Assembly (NCBI GenBank): GCA_014773175.1
Contig: VXCM01003286.1
Span: 1-64,000, forward strand
Source: Lucifuga dentata
Lineage: Eukaryota; Chordata; Actinopteri; Ophidiiformes; Bythitidae
Length of the DNA: 64,000 nt
Direction of reading: 5' to 3'
The translations under genes were made by a program, and so were the position numbers. The notes beneath the pieces are model-generated. The model ran no database searches and was not told the origin of the DNA. It saw only the letters and a program-made list of their open reading frames with translations. Below, in pieces: positions 1 through 10,788 of the stretch (positions are counted from its first letter, which is position 1; every line of letters begins with the position of its first letter).

Positions 1-1080
1 TTCACTCGATAAAGGTTACTGTCAGTGTGAATATGGCTGGTTATGTCTAATAACAGCAGCATATAGTGTCATGCTGAGATTATTAGAAGGTGGTTTAATT
101 GTGGGAGGATAGCACTGAAGGCCTAGGTGTAAAATACACGGCCCGCCACTGACATTGTATTCGCACACAGTAGCCAGGTGAAGCAAACTGAGGTCTGGTG
201 CAGCGACATCCCGCCTCAGAATGCATCTTAATATTATTATTATTTCACTTCTCAGCACGGCAGGTCTGTGCAGAGGTCCACAGTCCTTCCCTCAGTCGAT
301 GGATGAGGGGATTTATAGCCCAAAAGATGGATTTGAGAAACTAGAAGCCAATCAAGGATGGCCTGCGGCACAGCAGAAACGTAGGCAGTGTATATTGCGG
401 GGAATACAGCCTCGCCTGAATGAATGGGATTGTTTTGGTGGTTATCACGCATCCAGCAGCTTGTGTGCCGCAGCTCATATTGATTCATAATTCATTGTGC
501 TGCTGTTGTTGCTGTTTCTGACGTGTTGTGTGAAGGTTTGCAGATACTTAACAGACTATAATATACTAGCAGGACCAGATATGGAGGTCTGATATCTAAT
601 TGTCAGAAAATTCACTTATGCTTAATTTAGTTTAACCTCTTCGAGTTTATAGCCTTTTCATCTGTCTAATGCTTATTTTTGCCCTGTAGTTTTGTTTTGA
701 TGAAACGAAACATTACAAAACAAAACAAAACTACTCAGTACAAAGACAAAGACCACTCATCTTGAGGGAAAAGACTTTCTATTTTTTCCTTTTATTTTTT
801 TTTTTTGTGGCCTAAATGTACATACAGTAAAACCTCTTAGATCCAAAGCTGTTTGAACAGAGAGGAGGACAAAAATCGGGGGTTTGCTAATAGTTTTGTG
901 ATCGGAGTTTTTGACAGATCAGCTCGTCTCTTGGTCATATAATGACCTCGTTAAGTCTCGCGTTTATTTGAGATTAAGAGAGCGTATATAAAAATCACAC
1001 ACATCTCAAATAAAAAAAGAAAAAGGCCACCATCGTCCATGATGGCGAGATGATGGCGTATCAACAATGAAAAGAAACTG
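1..1080. other. intronic sequence with nothing assignable
   Basis: AT-rich, with a T-run near 794-806. A CAGTAAAACCTCTTAGATCC string at about 825 resembles the end of a pogo-type transposon, but no matching opposite end is visible. Short open frames around 221-490 on both strands look random. Confidence 0.5.
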
Positions 1081-1206
1081 TCTGTCGCTATGACCAATTA
1101 GATGGTTCGGTGAGGTCTTCAGATTGATTCCACCAGGAGGAGTACCGACTATTTAGAGGACGTAAAAGTCATAAGGTTTCCGTAGATGAACCTGTAGAAG
1201 GATCAT
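1081..1206 (+). pseudogene. decayed fragment of the 18S rRNA 3' end
   Basis: The stretch matches the last part of small-subunit rRNA as I know it: TGTCGCTA..ACC.ATT.GATGG (about 1082-1105), GTGAGGTC.TC.GAT (about 1110-1124), GACTAT.TAGAGGA.GTAAAAGTC (about 1147-1170), and TTTCCGTAG.TGAACCTG.AGAAGGATCAT ending near 1206. Most differences are C-to-T or G-to-A changes, as expected from decay of methylated CpG sites. An internal segment of about 40-60 bases is missing between the CC.CC.GGAGG part and GACTAT. Nothing resembling 5.8S follows, so this is a relic insertion and not an rDNA unit. Confidence 0.8.
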
Positions 1207-1277
1207 GACTGCTTGACCCCTCGCCGCCTGTGGACAGCGATGAAGCACATTCGATTTAGCCCAGCCATGGCGGGCTT

Positions 1278-1604
1278 CCATCAACTACCATTTGAGTCTG
1301 GACCCCATCCTGATTGGATGCTGCGGTTTCTCTCGTAAGCGAAGCAGCCTTTGGCCTTGCTTGCTTGGCTCCGTGGGCCCCTGGCGGAACGGCGGGCTTG
1401 ATGGCGGGCAGCCNTTTGGCCTTGCTTGCTTGGCTCCGTGGGCCCCTGGCGGAACGGCGGGCTTGATGGCGGGCAGCCCTCAGGGGGGACAGTCCAATGC
1501 ATCTCGATCTGCCCACTCAGAACCTTAATCTGGTACAGTGCGATGACTTCGCCCTGGTCGTATTCTTCACGACTCCCGGCACCGAACTCTCCTCTCTCCT
1601 TCAA
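1278..1604 (-). other. GC-rich open frame of unknown origin, interrupted by an assembly duplication
   Basis: On the minus strand a frame opens at 1604 (MKERGEFGAGSREEYDQGEV...) and continues past EMHWTVPPEG. It then meets the artefactual 65-bp duplication around the N at 1414. If the duplicate were removed, the frame would shift and end after about 80-85 codons near 1285. The region is richer in GC than its surroundings and directly follows the 18S relic, so it could be rDNA spacer or another inserted sequence and not a gene. I do not recognise the protein. Confidence 0.2.
1350..1478. repeat. 64-bp direct duplication around a single N (assembly artefact)
   Basis: Bases 1350-1413 and 1415-1478 appear identical and are separated by one N at 1414. 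The same pattern recurs ten more times in the window, which points to unmerged contig ends. Confidence 0.85.
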
Positions 1605-1609
1605 TGGAG

Positions 1610-2943
1610 ATTATTTTGGCTTCACACTTCTTCAGGCTGAACGAGTTTGGTGAGAAAACTGACCCCTAAAGTCCACCGCAACACAAGCAAACAGACGACC
1701 GTGACCTTTCAACTTTTTCAGTTTGCTGAGGAATCATGAGGCTGTTTGGCTGTTTTCAGAGACGTGCTCTGAGTCGCGTTTCATTCTCTTACATCACAGA
1801 GAGGTGTTAAAATAAAACGACAGCAGCCTTATCAGTGAGTTCCTCAAAAACAATCAGCAGTAAAGCTCTAACACTTGTGGGTTTTAAGTTTTGGAGCTCA
1901 GTTTGTTACAATGCATTTTCTTTGAGGAATAATTCTCTCTTTTATTGCAGACAGCATCTGGTACATAAAGTAGAACTCCTCGTCTCCTTGTGGCAAACCA
2001 CCTGTTTCAAGCTTAAAACACTTCAGCAGATTACAGCAGCGTAGGTGCCAGAGAAGTAAACTCCTTTAAGATATTATGTTTCCTAACAAAAATATACCTC
2101 CTGAGATAACCAGGAAGTTTGCTTCCTGTTTCCTGTCTGCCCCCTGCAGCACAGGAAGTGAGTTAGCCCTGCGGAGGAGGGAGGGAAGGTAAACTAAGCT
2201 GTTTTTTATTACAGGCAGCATGGACTCATATCAGAGATTAAGCATTGTACAGATTATATTAAAAAAATAACATCATAGAAGCTGAGTATGAAGGAAAATG
2301 TTGGAGATTTTTATTTTTATAATGACATCATTCTCATTGGGTCGGTTTGATTCTTAAGATGCGTCTTGATTCATCTTTGTCAGCATTTATCATCATCCTG
2401 AAACGTTTAAGTAGCTGAATCTGTGGCTTTTATTGTCTTTATTTATTGAAAGCAGATTGATTTCTGAGCGTCTTTTTAATATTTTATGCCTGTTTTATGC
2501 CTGAAATGAATCATAATCTGACTGAAATCTGCTGTAATGCTCTGACTATCATTATAAGAAACTATATACAGTCTTGTAGGTGTAAAACAGAAATTATCTC
2601 AATTATACAACCAGAATTGTAACCCAAAAAAAAAAAAAANNNAAAAAAAAAAAAAAAAAAGTAGCTCTTAAATCATCATACAAAGAACAATAAAACAGGA
2701 AATGAACTTTATTTTTTAATCTCTCTTAACACACATGACACAGAGTCTTTCCTCCTCTGGTCATTAAACCTACAGTTTTCTAACGGCTAACGGTCACATA
2801 CCTGAACCTAACTTTGCACTTTGGATTTAACTTAAAAATATGGTTCTACATTATAGTATTACTAGTGTTAATTATAATAACATAGTTATTATAATTACAT
2901 TTACTCTGAATGACCTGTCACATTGTAATTTATTATGGAACAT

Positions 2944-2977
<34 letters not shown>

Positions 2978-3694
2978 TAATACACTTTTTATTTTTACAT
3001 TTTGCATATTTAATTCTAAATTTTGCCTTTAGTAAAAGTTTTTGCGTGCATTATTTTATTATTTATGGCTCTGCTGTCGTATTGGTTTTACTCTAATGTT
3101 AACCTGTATGAAGTTGCTATGCTAAAATGCTATGCTACTTGACTTGACTCTGTAAATAAAGTTTGGTTGATTGATTGATCGTCCTCCTGAAGGCCGTTCT
3201 CCAGACTTGCACACAGAGTAAACATTATATTATATTATATTATTATAATGTTGTAGGAGTTTATAACAGCTGAGTTGTTAAGTTGGTGTTTTTTTTTCTT
3301 CGGCTCCTAAACCAGTAAAACCTGCTGAACGTCAGGATGAACTTCTTCTCTTTCACAGCAGAACCACGCTGCTGCCGTAGTCTTCCTCACTGGGCTGTAA
3401 AACACTCCGTTTCCTCTCTGAGCACTGCAGCCTTCTGGCATTTGAAGGAGGGGAAATGTGCAGCTGCATAAATATCCACTGGAATTAATTTTTAATTGCC
3501 TTTCCCCCCCCCCAACCCATCCAAACATGGTGCTGTGAGAGATTTCAATTTAACTGTGGAGGTTTAAAAACAAAACAAGTACTATGGAGGGTGGCAGGAG
3601 CTTCAGAACGCCTTGGGGAACACTTTGGCATTTCTGTAACCTTGAGGGTCTCGACCATGAGGCCAGTCAGTCTGGACTCAAAGTACATGAAGCT
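1610..3694. other. intronic sequence with simple repeats only
   Basis: Contains an A-run broken by three Ns at 2640-2642, a (TAA)n array at about 2945-2980, and AT-rich sequence. No gene or transposon end was recognised. Confidence 0.5.
2945..2980. repeat. (TAA)n microsatellite
   Basis: About ten TAA units in a row followed by an imperfect ACAATAA. Confidence 0.9.
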
Positions 3695-4280
3695 TTAAAG
3701 GACCATACCAGCTATTTTGCATGTTTGAGCCTAATATATTCAATTTTCATACATGTAACATTACTGACAATCATTTCCCAAAGCATACTACTGGAACGGT
3801 GAATTAAAAATGTTTTTCCTACCTTCCAGACCTCCATTGGTTTCAGTTCATTCTGCTATTAAAATCAACTTGTTGATACTGTAAACGTTCTTGGGATAGG
3901 TAATCCATCATCACCAACAAGACGTGTATTCAGGTTTTTTTAGAAGTTATGTAATTTTAGTGTTTAAGCTCAATAAAAAGCGTGGAGTGAATGTATGCCT
4001 CCACCGGGGAATATAGTCCCAAAAGAAGACCTGCGTTTATGGAAAAATTTAAAGGACCGTGACTTCATAAGGCTGTGTAACTATTAGCAGGAGAAACATG
4101 GATTTTTAAGGTGGGTGTATCACTTGAATATTTGATTTTGAAAGATTAAGAGATTCAGGTTTTTTTCAAAGTTGCGTAATTTTAGCGTTTAAGCAGCTGA
4201 ATGTAAAACTGTTTTGTCAGTTCTTCACTACAGCACTTGAATGCACCACTAGGAAGCATTTTCATTTTCTCTGTGCTTTT

Positions 4281-4282
<2 letters not shown>

Positions 4283-4319
<37 letters not shown>
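4283..4319. repeat. (TAA)n microsatellite
   Basis: About twelve ATA/TAA units directly before the dispersed repeat nested in the fold-back element. Confidence 0.9.
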
Positions 4320-4320
<1 letters not shown>

Positions 4321-4585
4321 TTTATTTGTATAGCACCTTTCATAGACAACAGGTCACAAGGTGCTTCACATGCAGAAACACAGTATAAAACAAAAAACAA
4401 TACATAAAATAAAGAAACCGGAAAATCAATAAATAAAAGACATCCACTAAGAACAAATAAAACCATAGAAGAAAGTGACTACCTAAAAGCCTGTCTAAAC
4501 AAAAATGACTTAATCTGCCTTCTAAACACGAGCTCAGAATCAACAGAACGGACAGTAGAGGGAAGGGCGTTCCACAGTCTGGAAA
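4320..4585 (+). mobile_element. dispersed fish repeat (TTATTTGTATAGCACCTTTCA type), nested
   Basis: It starts TTTTATTTGTATAGCACCTTTCAT, followed by AAGGTGCTTCACAT and a later GGAAGGGCGTTCCACAGTCTGG. This motif order is common in teleost intron repeats; diverged relatives are seen at about 17067 and 61250 here. It interrupts the fold-back element, so it inserted later. Class (SINE-like or LINE-derived) is not resolved. Confidence 0.55.
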
Positions 4586-5044
4586 GCGCAATTATTGCAC
4601 CTAAAAGCTAAAATTACGTAACTTAAAAAAAAAACCTGAATACACGTCTTGTTGGTGATGATGGATTACCTATCCCAAGAACGTTTACAGTATCAACAAG
4701 TTGATTTTAATAGCAGAATGAACTGAAACCAATGGAGGTCTGGAAGGTAGGAAAAACATTTTTAATTCACCGTTCCAGTAGTATGCTTTGGGAAATGATT
4801 GTCAGTAACGTTACATGTATGAAAACTGAATATATTAGGCTCAAACATAAAAAACAGAAGGTATGGTCCTTTAACTCCAGTGTTTTGCTGTATGTGCTAA
4901 TAATATAGCAACATGGTTAGGTTAGCATTTTTTGGGGCAATTCTATTAATAATTTTTGAGATTTATTTCATTAATTAATGATTTATTGATTGTATAAAAA
5001 CCCTAATGTAACAAACATACAAAATAGACGGTATGGTCCTTTAA

Positions 5045-6203
5045 TGTCAAAAATCTTTCCCTGGAACTTTTCTGTATGGATTCCACACGCTGCACGCCTC
5101 CCAGTTCACTTTAACAAAGCTGCACAGAGAAGATCATACGTGTGCATACAGGAAGTCAGAACATTTATTTTGAAATATGGCGTGTGTGTGTGTGTTGTGT
5201 GTAAGTTGGGGACGTTTGCTTTAAGTTTGTGTGTTTTGGCCCTCGACCAAATTGCGCAACCTGGATCCTGAGACACTGGTGGTCTTTGTTTCTTTCTTTC
5301 GCTCCTCTCAACCCGCCAAGCATAATATTGTCCAAAGCTTAGCGTTTTTATCTCCCCGTGTTTTCCCATGATTAAAGAAAAAGTACACGCATCACACACA
5401 CGGGGCCCCGCTGTGCATGTTTGGCATCTGGTAACATTTGTCACCGTGCTGTTTTCCTCCAAATATTCTTCAAACTGTAAATTATGAAGGCTGCGTTCTA
5501 TGACTGCATGGCTCAGCCGTTAACGGACACGCTACACGTTGATATTCGCTGCAAATGAACACGCTAGATTCACTTTAAACATGTTGCAGAGGCAGTCGGC
5601 GTGTTATTGAATAGCTTTATCCTTATTAGCCCTCAATCACGCATCAAACTCTATCCGTGTTGTGTGTGTTCAGAGGCAAGTGAATTATCCGCCATTGTTT
5701 GATAGTGCAGGAGTGCATGCTGGGAAGGCTCGGAGGGATTTGGCGTGATTTGATTCTCCGTGTTTCCGAGGAGGCAACGCTCTTATTGAATCGGCTCCAT
5801 TACATTTCATCTCCGCCGAGGGAATAAGGCTCCTCAGAGCGAACGCACACAAACACACACAACGGCAACACACACTAACACACAGCAGCTTTCACAGGCT
5901 GATAAGAGTGTGTGTGTGTGTGTGTGTGTACGCTTTATGTATGCTGTGTGTTCACATGGTTTAAATGGCATGTTTATGCGCACATGTATCCATGCTGGTG
6001 ATTTGTTTCATTTGTTGCTGCACTTTTGTGTGTTTGCTGTGTATTAATTGTGTTCGTGTGCGTGTGTGTAGCATGTGTGTGTGTTCTGGGAGTTTCTGAA
6101 GTCAAAGGTGAACATGTGTATTAATGTGATGCGGTGGAAACATGCCTAAAAATGTTTCCCAGACAACTTGGCTTTGGAACATTCATGCACCAAAGAACAA
6201 TTA

Positions 6204-6248
<45 letters not shown>

Positions 6249-7131
6249 CCTTTGATTCAGTGTTGAGTAAACATGCAGCTGATCCTACATTCCTACATAT
6301 TTAAGATCCTCTGAGAACCACAACAGGAGCCCCAATCAGACTTTACACACATGCACACGCACGCACACACATGCATGCACACACACATGCATGCACACAC
6401 ACACAGAAAACAAAAATCTGCATAAACGTGCATTTAATAGCAATACACACAGACTTTACTCAACATGCAAGCACAGGAGTCTGTAAAAACCCAGCACATG
6501 CTTACCATACATACATGTTTATGCATAGCACGCGTGTTATAAGAGTGTAGTAACCTTAATCATAATTTAACTTGTCTCATAAATATTAATGAAACTGTCG
6601 GTATTATTGTTTTAACTCGCATTTTATGTTTTAAGCAGCAGATAAAATAAATAGTCATGAAGTACCGTCAATTACCCTCTTACACACACACACACACACA
6701 TACACACACACACACCCGCGTGTACTTATCAACAGGTATCATCCATGTTGTTTATCTGAGTCAGACATCTGACCTCAGACGTTTGAGTCTGCTCGTCTCT
6801 CGTGTTTTCACCAGCGGCCTCGGGGCGTCCTGCTGATGGCGTCCATCATTTCGTCGTGTCGACTCAATTTCGGTCGTCGTCTGGTTAAAACGTCACGGCT
6901 TAAACACGCAGAAAACACGTCTGTGTGGAGGATTTCCAGGTGGAACGGGATGTTGGGACCGGATTTGATCGTACCGAAGCGGAGCGTGACGTCTCAGAGA
7001 AGACGTCCGATTCAAACTGTCCAGGGTTTGTCCAACAGTTTCTATGGAAGTAAAGTAAATAAAGATCTGAATTCAAATCAAAGCTGGATTTAAAGCCACA
7101 AATTCAGATCTCAAAATTCAGGTGGCGTATA
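5045..7131. other. intronic sequence rich in TG/CA tracts
   Basis: Holds TG tracts near 5181-5192, 5909-5928 and 6055-6085, a CA tract at 6207-6245, CACATGCATG-type alternation at about 6350-6405, and a CA tract at 6682-6715. No gene was seen. Confidence 0.55.
6207..6245. repeat. (CA)n microsatellite
   Basis: About nineteen uninterrupted CA units. Confidence 0.95.
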
Positions 7132-7133
7132 TA

Positions 7134-7699
7134 CGGGCAGTCCGGTTACAAACGGCTTCCATTCCTACAGATTTAAGTTGGATTTGTACGTAAGTCAGAA
7201 CAGAGGTGTGTATCTAGCGTATATATTTTACCTTTCTATGCATAAGAAACATTAAAGAAACACTTCCAGATATACTAGAACATTTTTTTTTTTAAATATT
7301 TCATCTTGAACTTTTTAGAACAACAACAAAAAAAAAACAAAAAAAAAAAAAATCNCTTGCTTACATCCATGTCCTTTTTTTTTTCCCCAACATGATCTAT
7401 GAAGGGTCCCCATCTCTTTACAAACTTTGAGTGGGTGTTGGATTCAGAATATCTTATCTCTTCCAAATATAAACAGGAAACCATATCATTAAGCCATTTC
7501 TTAAAGGAATATACTAGAACATCGTAAACATAATAATACCGCTGAACCGCTGACGACGTGCAATGTTTGTGCAATGTGCGTCGCAAAGTAGTGCGCCATG
7601 CATTATTACGAATCATTATATGTAACTCAGATTTTTAATTTAATAGGCTTTGTAGTGATCGGTTCGTAAGTCGGATGTTCGTAAGTTGGGGACTGCCTG
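7134..7699. mobile_element. pogo/Tigger-like MITE, copy 1
   Basis: Ends CGGGCAGTCC (left) and GGGGACTGCCTG (right) are inverted copies, each flanked by TA. Inner sequence pairs near the ends (GTACGTAAGT... and TTCGTAAGT...GGGG). The CAGGCAGTCCCC-type end with a TA target is typical of pogo/Tigger relatives as I know them. It is interrupted by the LINE insertion at 7284-7508. A second copy is at 28714-29105. Confidence 0.7.
7284..7508 (-). mobile_element. 5'-truncated L1/Tx1-type LINE 3' end
   Basis: On the minus strand the sequence codes KKWLNDMVSCLYLEEIRYSE...FVKRWGPFIDHVGE, which resembles the C-terminal tail of L1-type ORF2 proteins, and then runs into an A-rich tail. It is bounded by a perfect 14-bp target duplication (ATATACTAGAACAT at 7270-7283 and 7509-7522), as expected for target-primed reverse transcription. 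It sits inside a Tigger-like MITE and is therefore younger. An N lies at 7355. Confidence 0.85.
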
Positions 7700-7701
7700 T
7701 A

Positions 7702-8518
7702 TTCAAAATTCAATACTCAGGCTGCTCAAATTCAATTTGAAAAAATACTGTTTCAAAAAAATTTGGTTTGAAAAAATTCTGATTGAAAAAATTCAAATAG
7801 AACATCCAGGATACGATAGGCGACCAAATCGGGCTGCAGTCAGTCCTAGTTTTGGCCTCTTGAAAGGTATTTGTTGAGGTACGAACAGTTTTTTCTGTTT
7901 TCTTTGTTGGTTTTGAGGCCAAATTCTGGTTTCTGTTTTAAAGAAACCCTCTAGGATGGTTTTTACTGGGATCATGAGTACTTCAGCATAAACTGCTGCT
8001 AGTTTTTATAGCACTGAGGTTGTTTTCTGGATGTTTGACTCTGACAAAGAAGAAGAAGCGGTTCTGTGTTTTATTCCGCCGTCTGACCTGGAGTGAGAAA
8101 AACTTGCAGCTGTGACTTTTCCACTCTTCACACCGTCACAGACATGAGAGGAATCAGGCTTCGTCACATCCACGCCTCAGCTGCTCTTCTGTCTGGATTG
8201 TAATGTGCGAACAGACCCACAGACAAGATGTTGGCTTTCACCACAACGCAGAATGTGTGTGTGTGTGTGAGTGTGTGTGTGTGTTTCCCTCGCTCAGCAG
8301 AACAGGACGTCTTATTCTAGCTTGGGGGAAAATCTATGCTGACGACTGCCAGATAACATCGCTTCAAATATTGATCACGGGCTTGATGAAGAGAACAGGG
8401 ACCGAATCTGATCATCCAACGCCGTATTTAGCCTAATAATAATAATAATAATAATAATAATTTAAAATATCGACTAAACAGCAAACAAGCAAAATAAGGA
8501 AGTAAAACATTCTGTAAT
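7702..8518. other. intronic sequence without a recognised gene
   Basis: Contains a TG tract at about 8255-8284 and a (TAA)n array at about 8437-8461. The AAAAAATTC repeats near 7737-7800 look like a small imperfect tandem repeat. Confidence 0.5.
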
Positions 8519-8526
8519 CTAGAGAC

Positions 8527-9512
8527 CAGGGGTGGAAAGTAATAAATTACACTTACTCTTGTTCCTGTACTTGTACCTTTTTGAGTAACTTATTTAAAAA
8601 ATTAGCTTTGCTTTTACATAAGTAATTTTAATTACAAGTATTGTACTTTGGTGCATTTTAATTGACATCCATTAGTAAAAAAAAAAAAAAAATTCAGATN
8701 TCAGATGTAAAAAAAAAAAAGCTTGGAGGAACTGCAGCAGCTGCAATAAAATAAAGCTGTAGCTACGATGCTAAAGATGGAGAGAACGCGCTCAGAGGAC
8801 CATTAATCTGACAAATTAGAAGAAAACATTATTTCATTTAAGTGACCAGTTTAGCTTTATAAAGAAAAAAGCACACCGCTACAGCATGAGCAAACTTTGC
8901 TTGCTGAAAAACGTGGAGTTAGCGGCTAATCAGAACTCAGCATCAAACCTACATGCGGATGTAAGTTAGCTAACTTTATCCTGTTAATTATTCATACTAA
9001 TCAATAGCTTTGCCGACATCTGTGCCCAAAATAATATGCTTTCACTTTTTTCTGGGTTGCAGTTTTGCTAGCTACTGAAAAATGCACGTTAAATTCATGT
9101 TGATTAAGGGTAGCTACTAAGCTAATTGACTTTAGCGTTAGCATGTGCAAGATGGGCAGTTTCAGTATGGAATTTTTATTAAATATTTGTCTCGTTAGTC
9201 AAATATTATAATGGTTAAATTGACTGCAGTTCTTTTTTCCTCTCATGTAGAGTAGCATCAATTAATATTAGAATGCTCAACGGGATAAAACCTTTTAAAA
9301 ACGTAGCAAAGTCAATGCTAAGGCTTTACTCGCAGAGCATTACAGCAAAACTCTTTAAAATGTATGTATTTTTGCGTTTTTTGGTAACAATGTAACTCGG
9401 TACTTTTTACTCAGAGTACATTTGAAAGAAAATACTTTTAATTTTATTTAAGTAAATTTTTACACAAGTACTTTTACTTGAGTAAAATATTTTAATACTC
9501 TTTCCACCCCTG
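8527..9512. mobile_element. hAT-type non-autonomous transposon
   Basis: The ends are CAGGGGTGGAAAGTA and TACTCTTTCCACCCCTG, imperfect inverted repeats. The flanking 8-mers CTAGAGAC (8519-8526) and ATAGAGAC (9513-9520) match at 7 of 8 bases, the target size of hAT elements. The interior is AT-rich with ACTTTTACTTGAGTAAAA-like motifs near the right end, familiar from abundant teleost hAT copies. There is no transposase frame. Confidence 0.8.
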
Positions 9513-9520
9513 ATAGAGAC

Positions 9521-10788
9521 GTAGAGGCATGCTGTCTTTTTGCAAGAGCGCTAAATCTGCCGCCATGACGTGTTTGATATTGCAATAGGATCACCGTTTT
9601 GGAACTATGACCAGGGATTTCTTCACGTTTCTCTCATGATGGATATCTTTGTCTGGAATACCCCGAAAAATCGCAAAGTGTGTAGGAACTTTGAGAAGCA
9701 GGTGCTACGAAGGTTAAATATCAAATCTCCAACAGAGATTCGACACTGAATCTTCCTCATATCAACATCAGCGCTGATGTTTTCTCGAAGCTGCAGCAGC
9801 AACACCTCAGATGACCTCACACACTTCCTTTACCAGATCTAATAAGGTCCCATATGTCCGATCATCAATAAACAGAACCGTGTGTATTTTTCTACAGATT
9901 CATAGATTTTTCTATGTATTCCGCTTCTTTGTTTTCATATTTGTTGGCAGCGTGTCGTCTCTAGCTGTTTGAGCTCAGACTTTTTGGATCTTAAACCTGG
10001 CAGTACAGTCAAGGAAGCAGTATTTCACTGTAGTAAAACATTACAACTTTTGTTTTCAGGTTTTTTTTTTTTCAGCCATGCATATGTTTTTATATTCTGC
10101 TATTGCTTCAAGGCCAAGGTTCTCTGTTTTGACTGGAAAACAGTCTGTCTTGCTGCATGAATATGATGCATAATTTCCAACGATTTTTCTCTTCTATCCA
10201 GAAAAACTGTTTGGGCCTTCAGCCAGCAGAGGAAGCTTCAATGTGCGCACCTACATTCTTCTTCCTGTGGCATTATTTTTCTTTTTTTTTTTTTTTANTT
10301 TTTTTTTTTTTTTAGCTGATCAGCAGCAGAATTCTTAAAATGAACAAAATGGTTTCTGTCAGCGCCATGCAAGCCGACAAGCTTGAAAGCAAGAGAGCCG
10401 TTCAAAATAATCCAAAAAATGGCTGACGCAATCCTTTAATCAACATGTCATGAACAAATGATTATGTATGTGTGTGTGTGTAGAACGTGAGATGGCTTAT
10501 AAGAAAGTTCGGTCCGTCAGCCCCCATCTGCTCCTATAAAGTAGAATCAGCTATATTGTTTAGGAGGAGAGGCAGGCCTGTCTTATTCCGCTCCTAATCC
10601 CTGGATGAAGGCCAAGAGCTACAGTTCTGGCCTGGAATCCTTTATGGATGTGGGAGAGGACGCCTCGCTGGGCTTTTAGGGGTTGTTTGGTTCTTGGGTT
10701 GGATCAAGCGCAGGAGGGTGAAGTCTTTATTTCCGCATGTATGTCCTCTGTTTTCAAACTAAATCTTGTTGAAACGGCTCGGTCAGTT
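9521..10788. other. intronic sequence without a recognised gene
   Basis: Only a T-run broken by an N at 10298 (about 10280-10314) and a short TG tract near 10469-10482. Confidence 0.5.

Larger units (their letters stand above)
3699..4870. mobile_element. TTAA-flanked fold-back MITE, copy 1 (with nested insertion)
   Basis: The left end AGGACCATACCAG at 3699 is preceded by TTAA, and the right end GGTATGGTCCT (to 4870) is followed by TTAA. The two arms (about 3699-3985 and 4600-4870) are inverted copies that share the motif series ATTTTGCATGTTTGAGCC, CAAAGCATACTACTGGAAC, CCTACCTTCCAGACCTCC, GGGATAGGTAATCCATC and AAGACGTGTATTCAGG. The centre is interrupted by a (TAA)n array and a dispersed repeat. 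A further end of the same type, GGTATGGTCCT then TTAA, lies at 5030-5044, so the unit may extend to 5040. The TTAA flanks suggest piggyBac-type mobilisation, but the ends are not canonical piggyBac ends. Confidence 0.75.

Noticed and set aside
821..845. CAGTAAAACCTC string resembling a pogo-type transposon end
   Set aside because: No matching inverted end downstream.
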